Origin: an uncultured Bacteroidota bacterium
GTDB taxonomy: Bacteria; Bacteroidota; Bacteroidia; Flavobacteriales; Flavobacteriaceae
Length of the DNA stretch: 36,798 nt
Assembly: GCA_902510415.1 (NCBI GenBank)
Contig: CABXBH010000011.1
Location: 1-36,798, forward strand
Reading direction: 5' to 3'
Part shown: in pieces, positions 17,950 through 25,548 of the stretch
How positions within the stretch are numbered: position 1 is the stretch's first letter
Layout of the letters: every line of letters starts with the position of its first letter
Notes under the pieces: generated by a model
Seen by the model: only the letters and a program-made list of their open reading frames with translations
The model's database searches: none
What the model was told of the DNA's origin: nothing
Position numbers and translations under genes: made by a program

Positions 17950-18696
17950 ATGAAAATTTTAAAAGATAAAACAGCGATTATTACTGGTGCAACTCGTGGT
18001 ATTGGTAGGGGGATTGCAGAAACCTTTGCTAATCAAGGAGCAAATGTTTTGTTCACATACACTAGCTCTTCTGAAAAAGCGAAAGAAATTGAAAACCAGC
18101 TTTCTAAAGATGGTATTATTGTAAAAGGTTTTAAATCAGATGCATCAAATTTTCAGCAATGTCAAGAATTAGTTGAAAAAATTACCGATGAATTTCCCAC
18201 AATTGATATATTAATTAATAATGCAGGTATTACTAGAGATAACCTGTTGATGAGAATGCAAGAGGAAGATTTTGATAAAGTTATAGAAGTCAACTTAAAA
18301 TCTGTATTCAATATGACCAAAGCCATTCAAAGAACTATGTTAAAACAAAGATTTGGATCAATAATTAATATGAGTTCAGTTGTTGGAGTAAAAGGAAATG
18401 CAGGTCAGTCAAATTATGCTGCATCTAAAGCAGGCATAATAGGTTTTTCAAAATCTATAGCGTTAGAATTAGGTTCAAGAAATATTAGATGTAATGTTAT
18501 TGCACCTGGATTTATTGAAACTGAAATGACTGAAGTTTTAGACGAAAAAGTAGTTCAGGAATGGAGAGATGCTATTCCTTTAAAAAGAGGAGGGAAACCT
18601 TCAGATATCGCTGATACATGTGTTTGGCTTGGAAGCGATATGTCAACCTATATAACAGGACAAACCATTCATGTAAATGGTGGTTTATTAACTTAA
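17950..18696 (+). CDS. fabG: 3-Oxoacyl-ACP reductase
   Basis: NADPH-dependent reductase of the fatty-acid elongation cycle, 248 aa, classical short-chain dehydrogenase. Nucleotide motif TGATRGIGRGIA at 12-23, NNAGIT at 90-95, catalytic S142/S143, Y156 and K160 (NYAASK), and PGFIETEMTE after the active site, which is typical of FabG rather than other SDRs. Four bases after sucD. Its place in a cluster with fabZ and the lpx genes supports the fatty-acid role. Confidence 0.95.
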   Translation: MKILKDKTAIITGATRGIGRGIAETFANQGANVLFTYTSSSEKAKEIENQLSKDGIIVKGFKSDASNFQQCQELVEKITDEFPTIDILINNAGITRDNLLMRMQEEDFDKVIEVNLKSVFNMTKAIQRTMLKQRFGSIINMSSVVGVKGNAGQSNYAASKAGIIGFSKSIALELGSRNIRCNVIAPGFIETEMTEVLDEKVVQEWRDAIPLKRGGKPSDIADTCVWLGSDMSTYITGQTIHVNGGLLT

Positions 18697-18718
18697 TATT
18701 AAATTTAAAATAACAATT

Positions 18719-19534
18719 ATGAATAATTTACCAAAAATTGGAGTACCATTATTAATAATCTTAACATTAGGATTACTAGTAGTAGCAAAATCATTCGTCA
18801 CTATCGGTAGTGGTGAAGCAGGAGTTTTATATAAACTTTTTGGAGGTGGTGTAGTAACAGATGAACCGCCTTTAGATGAAGGTTTTCATATAGTCCTTCC
18901 ATGGAATTCGGTTTATGTATACGAAGTAAGACAACAGGAAGTTTTTGAAAAGATGAATGTATTATCCTCAAATGGACTAGATATTCAACTAGAAGCTTCT
19001 GCTTGGTTTCAACCAAAATATGAGGATTTAGGGAAACTGCATAAAGAAAAGAGTGAAGCTTATAAGCAAAGAATTTTATTACCCGCAATTAGGTCAGCAG
19101 CAAGAAGTGTCGTTGGTAGATACACACCTGAACAATTATATTCATCTAAAAGAGACGCTATACAGTTAGAGATATTTGAGGAAACCAAGAAAATTGTAGA
19201 TGATCAATATATTCAATTAAACGAGATACTTGTAAGAGATGTTACTCTACCAAGTACGATTAAACAAGCTATTGAAAGAAAATTAAAGCAAGAGCAGGAG
19301 TCTCTTGAATACGAATTTAGACTTGTTACTGCTTCTAAGGAAGCTGAAAAACAAAGAATTGAAGCTAAGGGTAAAGCTGATGCAAACAGAATCTTAGCCG
19401 CATCTTTAACCTCCAATATACTAAAGGATAAGGGTATTGAAGCTACAATTAAATTAGCAGAATCTAGTAATTCAAAAGTTGTTGTGATTGGAAGCGGTAG
19501 CGATGGTTTACCTTTAATCTTAGGTAATAACTAA
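18719..19534 (+). CDS. SPFH/prohibitin-family membrane protein
   Basis: 271 aa. An N-terminal transmembrane helix (about residues 8-27) is followed by an SPFH/band 7 domain (SGEAGVLYKLFGGG onwards, to about 200) and an alpha-helical, charged EAEKQRIEAKGKADANR segment typical of prohibitins and HflK/C, with a glycine-rich tail. These proteins form large ring- or cage-like oligomers that organise membrane domains and control FtsH proteolysis; the substrate here is unknown. It is the last gene before the terminator at 19555-19592 and may be cotranscribed with fabG (22-base gap). Confidence 0.9.
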   Translation: MNNLPKIGVPLLIILTLGLLVVAKSFVTIGSGEAGVLYKLFGGGVVTDEPPLDEGFHIVLPWNSVYVYEVRQQEVFEKMNVLSSNGLDIQLEASAWFQPKYEDLGKLHKEKSEAYKQRILLPAIRSAARSVVGRYTPEQLYSSKRDAIQLEIFEETKKIVDDQYIQLNEILVRDVTLPSTIKQAIERKLKQEQESLEYEFRLVTASKEAEKQRIEAKGKADANRILAASLTSNILKDKGIEATIKLAESSNSKVVVIGSGSDGLPLILGNN

Positions 19535-19554
19535 TATTATACTTCTTGATATAT

Positions 19555-19592
19555 AAAAAAAGCACCATATATTATCTATGGTGCTTTTTTTA
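19555..19592. terminator. Intrinsic terminator, probably bidirectional
   Basis: Stem AGCACCATA / TATGGTGCT (19561-19569 with 19577-19585), 7-base loop, flanked by an A-run before and a T-run after. It would stop the plus-strand lpx-to-SPFH transcript and, read on the other strand, the lipoprotein pair transcript, whose last stop is at 19612. Confidence 0.9.
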
Positions 19593-19611
19593 TATTAAAA
19601 CATTAAGAATA

Positions 19612-20130
19612 TTAATCCATAATAATCCCTTGGTTAAATTGATTGATGGTAACTATTTTACCATCAATTATATAAAATCTTAACGCAGCATTTACACCGC
19701 CTTTTTCTTCACCATCATCATAGTTCATTGTGTAATCAGTATAGACATGTTCTCCACCTCTAGTAGGGTCTAAATCAACCGAAAAAGCACCTTGTAGTGT
19801 CCATCCATAATCAACATTGTTAGCTTTCATATTAGAATCTCTTTTTCTTGCCATTTCTGTCATTTCAGAAGCTTTTACTGTTTGACCATTTTGATATGTT
19901 ACAGTTGCGGTATCAGCAAATAATTCAAGTGAACCCTCCCAATCTCCGACCGATTGTAATTCATCCCATTTTTTTACGACATCAATTGCTTGCTCTGTTC
20001 CTAAATAAAATTTAAATTCAGTTCCGTCATCAGACCAGGTGGTCATTCCTATTGATCTTTCAGGTGAGTTACAACTAACGATAAATAAGGTTAGAAGCGT
20101 TAATGATAAAAATTGTTTAAAGTATTTCAT
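19612..20130 (-). CDS. NTF2/SnoaL-like lipoprotein (paralog 1)
   Basis: 172 aa. The signal peptide ends in FIVSC, with C20 as the probable lipidated residue, so it is predicted to be anchored in the envelope. The mature part reads like an NTF2/SnoaL-like alpha+beta barrel: TEQAIDVVKKWDEL helix, WEGSLELFADTATVT, a late GAFSVDLDPTRGGEHVYTDY strand, and RFYIIDGKIVTI at the end. Homologous to the gene immediately upstream (20153-20674). SnoaL-like folds bind or turn over small hydrophobic ligands, but no catalytic residues can be assigned here. 22 bases after its paralog; probably one operon ended by the terminator at 19555-19592. Confidence 0.78.
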   Translation of the reverse strand: MKYFKQFLSLTLLTLFIVSCNSPERSIGMTTWSDDGTEFKFYLGTEQAIDVVKKWDELQSVGDWEGSLELFADTATVTYQNGQTVKASEMTEMARKRDSNMKANNVDYGWTLQGAFSVDLDPTRGGEHVYTDYTMNYDDGEEKGGVNAALRFYIIDGKIVTINQFNQGIIMD

Positions 20131-20152
20131 ATTTTAAAAATTAGGTTAGTTA

Positions 20153-20674
20153 TTATTCTGTTGTTTCATCAATGATTTCTTGGGAATAGGAATTCCAAAC
20201 AACTATTTTTCCATCGATAATGTAATATCTATTCATTACTCTGAAAGTATCTTTTTCATCATCTCTTGTCCATGTCCCTAAATAGTCAGCATGAACGTGC
20301 TCTCCACCTGTTTTAGGGTCTAAATCAATAGAGAAAAGATTAGTAAATTCCCAAGTAAATGAACTATTGTTTGCATCCCATACAGAATCGTTATACTTCC
20401 ATCTATCAATGAATGCGTCAGGAGATTCAAAAGTATTTCCTCCAGATGATGTAATGACAGCTGTGTCAGAAATATATTTTCTCATTTCATCATAGTTTCT
20501 AGCTTTCCAGGCTGCATCCATTGTTTTTGCAATATCCACAGCATCTTGTGTTCCAATATGCCATTTCATATCCTGAACTCCTTCCCAAGAAGACATACCT
20601 ACAGCACTAGGATTATTCTGGCAAGAATTCAAGATGATAAACATAAATGAAAATAAAATTGTAAAGTTTTTCAT
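20153..20674 (-). CDS. NTF2/SnoaL-like lipoprotein (paralog 2)
   Basis: 173 aa. The signal peptide ends in ILNSC, C18 being the predicted lipidation site. The mature part is parallel to the adjacent gene: VGMSSWEG, THDAxD-like GTQDAVDIAKTMD helix, MRKYISDTAVIT, LFSIDLDPKTGGEHVHADY and YYIIDGKIVVW. The FSxDLDPxxGGEHVxxDY and YIIDGKIV blocks are shared with paralog 1, showing an old tandem duplication; the rest has diverged strongly. No catalytic assignment is possible. The 128-base gap to the divergent MscS gene holds the promoters of both directions. Confidence 0.78.
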   Translation of the reverse strand: MKNFTILFSFMFIILNSCQNNPSAVGMSSWEGVQDMKWHIGTQDAVDIAKTMDAAWKARNYDEMRKYISDTAVITSSGGNTFESPDAFIDRWKYNDSVWDANNSSFTWEFTNLFSIDLDPKTGGEHVHADYLGTWTRDDEKDTFRVMNRYYIIDGKIVVWNSYSQEIIDETTE

Positions 20675-20778
20675 TGGTAAAAATTTGATTAGTTAGTTAA
20701 ATATTCAATTAATTTAATAAATATTGTTTTAATATAGGTTAATTTAAAGGAAAATAAGAGTGTAATAAATTATTTTAA

Positions 20779-20786
20779 TACTTTTG
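20779..20786 (+). promoter_or_regulatory. -7 box TACTTTTG upstream of the MscS gene
   Basis: Exact TAnnTTTG match, 16 bases before the ATG at 20803. No convincing -33 TTG at 17-20 bases upstream. Confidence 0.4.
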
Positions 20787-20802
20787 AATTAAATAAGTTT
20801 TT

Positions 20803-21903
20803 ATGGAATCAATCGAATTTTTAAATTATGAATTCTTAGGGAATAGTCTTAAAGATTATTTTTATTTTATTGTAGCTTTTGTTTTGGGTGCAATTCTAAT
20901 TATACCTGTTAAGGCTTTTATTTCTAAAGTTTTAATTAAGTTGTCTGGTAAAGAAAGTGATGGTAATGATATCAAAAAATACAACTCACTGTTAAAAAAA
21001 CCACTTCAATATTTTCTATTATTAATAGTGCTATATTTTTCTGTTAATTTTTTAAATCTACCTGATTTTATGATTTTTAAAGAGGGTAGTGGTGTTAATT
21101 TTGAAGAATATCTTACAAAAACGTATAACTTATTTTTACTTGTTACTGTTTTTTGGGTTGTAAGCAAGTTTATTGATTTTGTTGGTTATAAATTAAAAAA
21201 TAAAGCATTAAAAACCGAAAGTAAGGTTGATGATCAATTAATTCCTTTTGCAATAGATATTGCTAAAGTTTTAACCATTGTTTTAGGGTTTGTAATGATT
21301 CTAGGAAATGTTTTTAATGTAAATGTTACTGCTTTAGTAACAGGTCTTGGAATTGGTGGTGTAGCTTTTGCTCTTGCATCGAAAGAGAGTTTAGAAAATC
21401 TTTTAGGTTCATTTACTATTTTCTTTGATAAGCCTTTCACTGTTGGAGATACTGTTACTCTAGGTGGGGTTACCGGTACTGTTGAAAAGGTTGGTTTTAG
21501 AAGTACTAGAATAAGGACTTTTGATAAAAGTGTTGTTACTGTACCAAATAAAAATATCATAAGCACTGAATTAGATAATTTAGGTGCAAGACCTGTTAGA
21601 AGAGTAAAATTTAATATTGGCTTAACTTATGATACTTCAGTGGATAATATTAAAAATATAGTTGCTGATATTCAAAAACTTATAGACGACCACCCAATGA
21701 CTAACCAAGATGGTAGAGTTAGATTTTTAAATTTTGGCGCTAGTTCACTAGATATAATGGTTCTATATTATGTGGATAGTCCTGATTGGGAGGTGCTAAT
21801 AGATGCACAACAAAAAATTAATTACGAGATTATAGATATAGTAAACAAGTATAAGTGTGAATTTGCATTTCCTTCTACTTCAGTCTACATTGAAAAAAAC
21901 TAA
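20803..21903 (+). CDS. MscS-type mechanosensitive channel
   Basis: Predicted inner-membrane channel that opens on osmotic downshock, 366 aa. Hydrophobic segments at about 18-38, 66-84, 108-128 and 150-170 precede the pore helix (about 174-200: ALVTGLGIGGVAFALASKES, where the A/G spacing is the MscS TM3 pattern). LLGSFTIFFDKPFTVGD at 200-216 begins the beta domain, followed by GTVEKVGFRSTRIRTFD and VTVPNK, the standard MscS beta-domain motifs, and a C-terminal alpha/beta part. First gene of a probable operon with the DUF1800 and DUF1501 genes (3-base gaps); why these are joined is unclear. Confidence 0.93.
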   Translation: MESIEFLNYEFLGNSLKDYFYFIVAFVLGAILIIPVKAFISKVLIKLSGKESDGNDIKKYNSLLKKPLQYFLLLIVLYFSVNFLNLPDFMIFKEGSGVNFEEYLTKTYNLFLLVTVFWVVSKFIDFVGYKLKNKALKTESKVDDQLIPFAIDIAKVLTIVLGFVMILGNVFNVNVTALVTGLGIGGVAFALASKESLENLLGSFTIFFDKPFTVGDTVTLGGVTGTVEKVGFRSTRIRTFDKSVVTVPNKNIISTELDNLGARPVRRVKFNIGLTYDTSVDNIKNIVADIQKLIDDHPMTNQDGRVRFLNFGASSLDIMVLYYVDSPDWEVLIDAQQKINYEIIDIVNKYKCEFAFPSTSVYIEKN

Positions 21904-21906
21904 TTT

Positions 21907-23538
21907 ATGTCCCTGACTCCATTAACTTCAAATTTAGGTGTATCTAGAGCCAAACATTTGTTAAGGAGAGCATGTTTTCATTACAATAAAGAAATTCTTT
22001 ACACAGTTTCATCTCTAAACGCGGAGCAAGCTATTGATTATTTATTGCAAGACAATACAGTTACTTATCAAGAGCCATATGACCCACTTCCGTCAGATAA
22101 TCCTCATGGTTTTTGGTTATCGTCTAACGAATATCCACCGGATATTCCAAATCAAGGAAGAAAAAGAGGTTTATTGTCTCAGTGGTGGTTTTATAATATG
22201 GTTAACAGAAACAATCTAAAAGACAAGCTATTATTCTTTTTACACACAACTTTTACAATTTCAAAAGGTGATGTGGGTGCTTCACATTATTTTTATGACC
22301 ATTTGCGACTACTTGAACAATATTGTGATGGAAATCTTAGGGAATTGGCAAAAAAAATTACACTTGATAATGCAATGTTGAATTACCTTGATAATACTCA
22401 AAATAATGCCAATAATCCAAATGAAAATTATGCAAGAGAGTTTTTAGAGTTGTTTACCATTACAAAAGGAGAACAAATCGGTGAGGGTGATTACAGTACA
22501 TATACAGAAGATGATGTGATTCAGGCTGCTAGGGTTTTTTCAGGATTTAAAACAATGTTAGATAGAAGTATTATTGATTCTGATACTGGAATTCCAATGG
22601 GAAGAATATCTGTTAATCAACACGATCAAACAGATAAGATTTTTAGTCATGCATTTGATAATTATGAGCTGCAAGCAGGTGTAGATGAAAATTCTATTAT
22701 GGATGAGTTGCACGAATTTGTGGATATGGTATTTGATAAGGAAGCTACTGCCAAAGCTTACATAGAAAAATTATATAGATTTTTCGTTAAAAGCGAGTGG
22801 GGTAGTGCAGATGAAACAAATATTATTAACCCGCTAACACAATTACTTATTGATAATGATTATGAAATAATGCCCGTGGTTAGAACTATTTTGTCTTCAC
22901 AACATTTTTATGATGCAAGTGATACTGATTCGTCAGATGAGATTTTAGGTTCAATTGTGAAATCACCTTTACAATTACTCTCTTCAGCAATAAGAAATCT
23001 TGGTTTTACTATTCCTGATCCGAATAATGATATGGAAAATTATTATAAATTCTCAAAATTTTTCTTAGACAATACCTTCTTTCCAATGGCAGGAATGATA
23101 TTATTTGGTCCAAGTACAGTTGCAGGATACCCTGCTGTTTTTCAGGCACCAGATTATGATAGGCAGTGGTTTTCATCAAGTACCATTTTGGCTAGATATA
23201 AAATGATTGAATGTTTAATCAATGGAAGAAACGCATTAGGTGGAAATGGTCAATTTGGAGCAGCTGTAGATACTGTATCAATTATTGAAAATAATATTTC
23301 CTCACCTGGAAATATTTATAATCTTGTTAATGACATAGCTGAAATACTATATCCTTTTGGTATACAACAAGTGAGAATTGAATACTTTGCAGAACTTATT
23401 TTAGATGGATACCCTGGTTATTACTGGGAGGATACATGGAATAATTATATAGAAAATGGTGACGATACTATCGTAAGAAATAAATTAAATATTTTAATTA
23501 CTGCAATGTTTAATGCAGCAGAAAATCAACTAATGTAA
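21907..23538 (+). CDS. DUF1800 family protein
   Basis: 543 aa, rich in helices and acidic residues. N-terminal RAKHLLRRACFHYNKE, the QWWFYNMVN segment, DKLLFFLHTTFTISKGD, DNAMLNYLDNTQN...NENYAREFLELFTITKGE and the VKSPLQLLSSAIRNLG region are the DUF1800 pattern. No signal peptide is visible at this ATG. DUF1800 proteins are nearly always followed by a DUF1501 protein, as here, and the pair has been proposed to act in the envelope; enzymatic activity has not been shown to my knowledge. It starts three bases after the MscS gene and ends three bases before the DUF1501 gene. Confidence 0.88.
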   Translation: MSLTPLTSNLGVSRAKHLLRRACFHYNKEILYTVSSLNAEQAIDYLLQDNTVTYQEPYDPLPSDNPHGFWLSSNEYPPDIPNQGRKRGLLSQWWFYNMVNRNNLKDKLLFFLHTTFTISKGDVGASHYFYDHLRLLEQYCDGNLRELAKKITLDNAMLNYLDNTQNNANNPNENYAREFLELFTITKGEQIGEGDYSTYTEDDVIQAARVFSGFKTMLDRSIIDSDTGIPMGRISVNQHDQTDKIFSHAFDNYELQAGVDENSIMDELHEFVDMVFDKEATAKAYIEKLYRFFVKSEWGSADETNIINPLTQLLIDNDYEIMPVVRTILSSQHFYDASDTDSSDEILGSIVKSPLQLLSSAIRNLGFTIPDPNNDMENYYKFSKFFLDNTFFPMAGMILFGPSTVAGYPAVFQAPDYDRQWFSSSTILARYKMIECLINGRNALGGNGQFGAAVDTVSIIENNISSPGNIYNLVNDIAEILYPFGIQQVRIEYFAELILDGYPGYYWEDTWNNYIENGDDTIVRNKLNILITAMFNAAENQLM

Positions 23539-23541
23539 CAG

Positions 23542-25164
23542 ATGAAAAGAAGAAATTTCATAAAACTTACTGCTACAGCATCAGCAATTGGTCTTTTACC
23601 AGGTCAAATGTCTCATGCATTGAATATTGGAAAAAAATATATTAATTGTGATATAAGTAATAGAAAGCTAGTTTTAATTTATTTAGGTGGTGGAAATGAT
23701 GGTTTAAATACTATTATTCCATTGAATCAATACGATTTATATAGTAATCTAAGACCGACAATTAAAATTTCTGATTCTGGATCTAATTCTTTTATAAATT
23801 TAGACTCAAGTCTTGATGATAATCAACAGGTTGGTTTACATCCATCTTTAACGGGATTTAAAAATTTATACGATTCTGGCTTCTTAAGAATACTTCAAGG
23901 TGTAGGTTATCCTTCCCAAAATAAAAGTCATTTCGCATCAACAGATGTTTACAATACAGGAAATGATGGAAATAGTTGGTTGAATGGAGGTAATTCTGGT
24001 TGGATAGGAAGATTTATCGAATCATATTATTATGATTTAGTCGAACAGTCTTTCCCAATTGGAGTTGAAATAGGTTCAAAAACAAGCTCACTAGGTTTTC
24101 ATGGAGCAGAAGAACATGGACTATCCTTAAACATTGAAGGGCAGGATGCTTCAGGTTTTTATTCTGTTTTAAGTGGGTTAGGAGGGGAGGCTCCTTCTTA
24201 TATTCCTAATTCACATTACGGAGAAGAATTACAATACATAATTGATAATGACCAAATAACTACACTTTATTCAGAGGCAATTTCAAATGCATTTAACAGT
24301 GGTTCAAATTCTGCTTCTTATGAAGACTCAGACTTGTCAAACCAATTAAAGACAGTAGCAAGATTAATAAGTGGTGGACTTGAATCAAAAGTTTACTTGG
24401 TAAAATTAATCGGATTTGATACCCATAATTCACAGGTGCAGGGACAAAGCGATATTCAAGGTCGTCATAATGATTTATTAACCGAATTAAATAACGCTGT
24501 TACTAGCTTTATGGATGACATTTCTAATCAAGGTTTTCAAGATGATGTTGTTGGTTTAACATTTTCTGAATTTGGAAGAAAAGCAAAGGAGAATGGTAAT
24601 TTAGGTACTGATCATGGAGAAATCGCTCCTATGTTTGTATTTGGTAATGTAATAAATGGTGGTGTCTCTGGTACAAACCCTGATTTAACTGAGGCTACTG
24701 CTGAAAATAATTTCCAATTAGAAACATTTCAGTATGATTACAGAGAAACATTTGGTACCCTTCTGCAGGATTATTTAGGTGCAGATAATAACGCTATTGA
24801 TTCTACTTTCTTTAACCATACTTCAAACGAAAGTTTTGCTGAAAATAAAATTTCAGAGCTTGTTAAACCAGAATTTTCAGTTGAAGAAAATTGCTTCAGC
24901 AATACTTTATCATCTCCAAATTCAGAAGAAAAGTATTTTAGAATATCACCTAATCCTTTTCAAACTGAGATAAAAATTATCAATCCAGATTATGATAATG
25001 ATATTTTATATGAAATTTATGATTTAAATGGAAGGTTAGTTAAATCTGGGAATTCGCCTGTTAATAAGTCAATAAAAATTGATAATATTATGAATGGCAT
25101 CTATATTATTAAAATTAAATTTGATAATAGGGTTGAAAATCATAGAATAATTAAATCATCATAG
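23542..25164 (+). CDS. DUF1501 protein with Tat-like leader and T9SS C-terminal domain
   Basis: 540 aa. The N-terminus MKRRNFIKLTATASAIGLLP ends near SHA, a twin-arginine leader (RRNFIK). The DUF1501 core has the sulfatase-like LIYLGGGNDGLNTIIP (about 45-60), GFDTHNSQVQGQSDI near 290-305 and GLTFSEFGRKAKENGNLGTDHG near 345-366; the last contains the conserved HG. Residues 465-540 are a type A T9SS sorting domain: YFRISPNPFQTEIKI, IYDLNGRLVKSG, MNGIYIIKIKF. So it is predicted to cross the inner membrane by Tat, folded, and then the outer membrane by T9SS, ending at the cell surface or outside. Function unknown. It pairs with the preceding DUF1800 gene. Confidence 0.9.
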   Translation: MKRRNFIKLTATASAIGLLPGQMSHALNIGKKYINCDISNRKLVLIYLGGGNDGLNTIIPLNQYDLYSNLRPTIKISDSGSNSFINLDSSLDDNQQVGLHPSLTGFKNLYDSGFLRILQGVGYPSQNKSHFASTDVYNTGNDGNSWLNGGNSGWIGRFIESYYYDLVEQSFPIGVEIGSKTSSLGFHGAEEHGLSLNIEGQDASGFYSVLSGLGGEAPSYIPNSHYGEELQYIIDNDQITTLYSEAISNAFNSGSNSASYEDSDLSNQLKTVARLISGGLESKVYLVKLIGFDTHNSQVQGQSDIQGRHNDLLTELNNAVTSFMDDISNQGFQDDVVGLTFSEFGRKAKENGNLGTDHGEIAPMFVFGNVINGGVSGTNPDLTEATAENNFQLETFQYDYRETFGTLLQDYLGADNNAIDSTFFNHTSNESFAENKISELVKPEFSVEENCFSNTLSSPNSEEKYFRISPNPFQTEIKIINPDYDNDILYEIYDLNGRLVKSGNSPVNKSIKIDNIMNGIYIIKIKFDNRVENHRIIKSS

Positions 25165-25416
25165 TTGGAAGCTAAACCTTTTTTAAAATGGGTAGGGGGA
25201 AAAAGAAAATTAATACCCCAACTAGAAGCTAAATTCCCAAAATTCGTTAAATCCAAAGAATTCACCTATGTTGAACCATTTTTAGGAGGTGGAGCAATGT
25301 TCTTTTATTTAATATCAAAATATAAGCTTAAAAAAGCTTATTTAAACGACTTAAACGATAAGTTAATAGATACGTACCCATTTTCCTTGTTCAACTTTTT
25401 CTACAGCGTCAACTAA
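25165..25416 (+). pseudogene. Truncated Dam-type DNA adenine methylase (N-terminal fragment)
   Basis: About 70 codons are clearly a D12-class N6-adenine methylase N-terminus: KPFLKWVGGKRKL at residues 4-16 and the SAM-binding YVEPFLGGGAMFFYL at 35-49, then KAYLNDLNDKLIDT at 57-70. After residue 70 the match ends abruptly at about 25374 and the frame runs into unrelated sequence to a stop at 25414-25416; the target-recognition domain and the catalytic DPPY are missing. There is no ATG, only a TTG directly after the DUF1501 stop. This is a dead remnant, most likely of an acquired methylase or restriction-modification system. Confidence 0.8.
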
Positions 25417-25467
25417 TTTGTAAAGTTCAGGTTTCTCAGTAACAACAGATCCAATAATATCTTTCAT
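25366..25467 (-). pseudogene. Short opposite-strand gene fragment next to the methylase remnant
   Basis: On the minus strand an ATG at 25465-25467 opens 34 codons (MKDIIGSVVTEKPELYKLV, then DAVEKVEQGKWV) ending at a stop at 25363-25365. Composition is protein-like, with an amphipathic helix, and it reaches the same junction (about 25371-25380) at which the methylase similarity ends. I read it as the 5' end of a second gene whose remainder was lost in the same rearrangement, but I cannot name the family. It could also be a chance ORF. Confidence 0.4.
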
Positions 25468-25548
25468 TATAGCAATATAATAAAAAAGACAATAGAGAAG
25501 TGGATAAATTTCCTATTTAACATAATATAAATTATAAGACAAATAAGG

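Noticed and set aside
18801-19088. 95-codon minus-strand ORF inside the SPFH gene
   Set aside because: It is antisense to a clearly recognised protein, has no promoter and no family-like motif, so it is a chance shadow.
25498-25506. DnaA-box-like sequence (minus-strand TTATCCAC)
   Set aside because: A single 8-base match in the methylase scar, with no cluster of boxes, no dnaA or dnaN nearby and no clear AT unwinding element.
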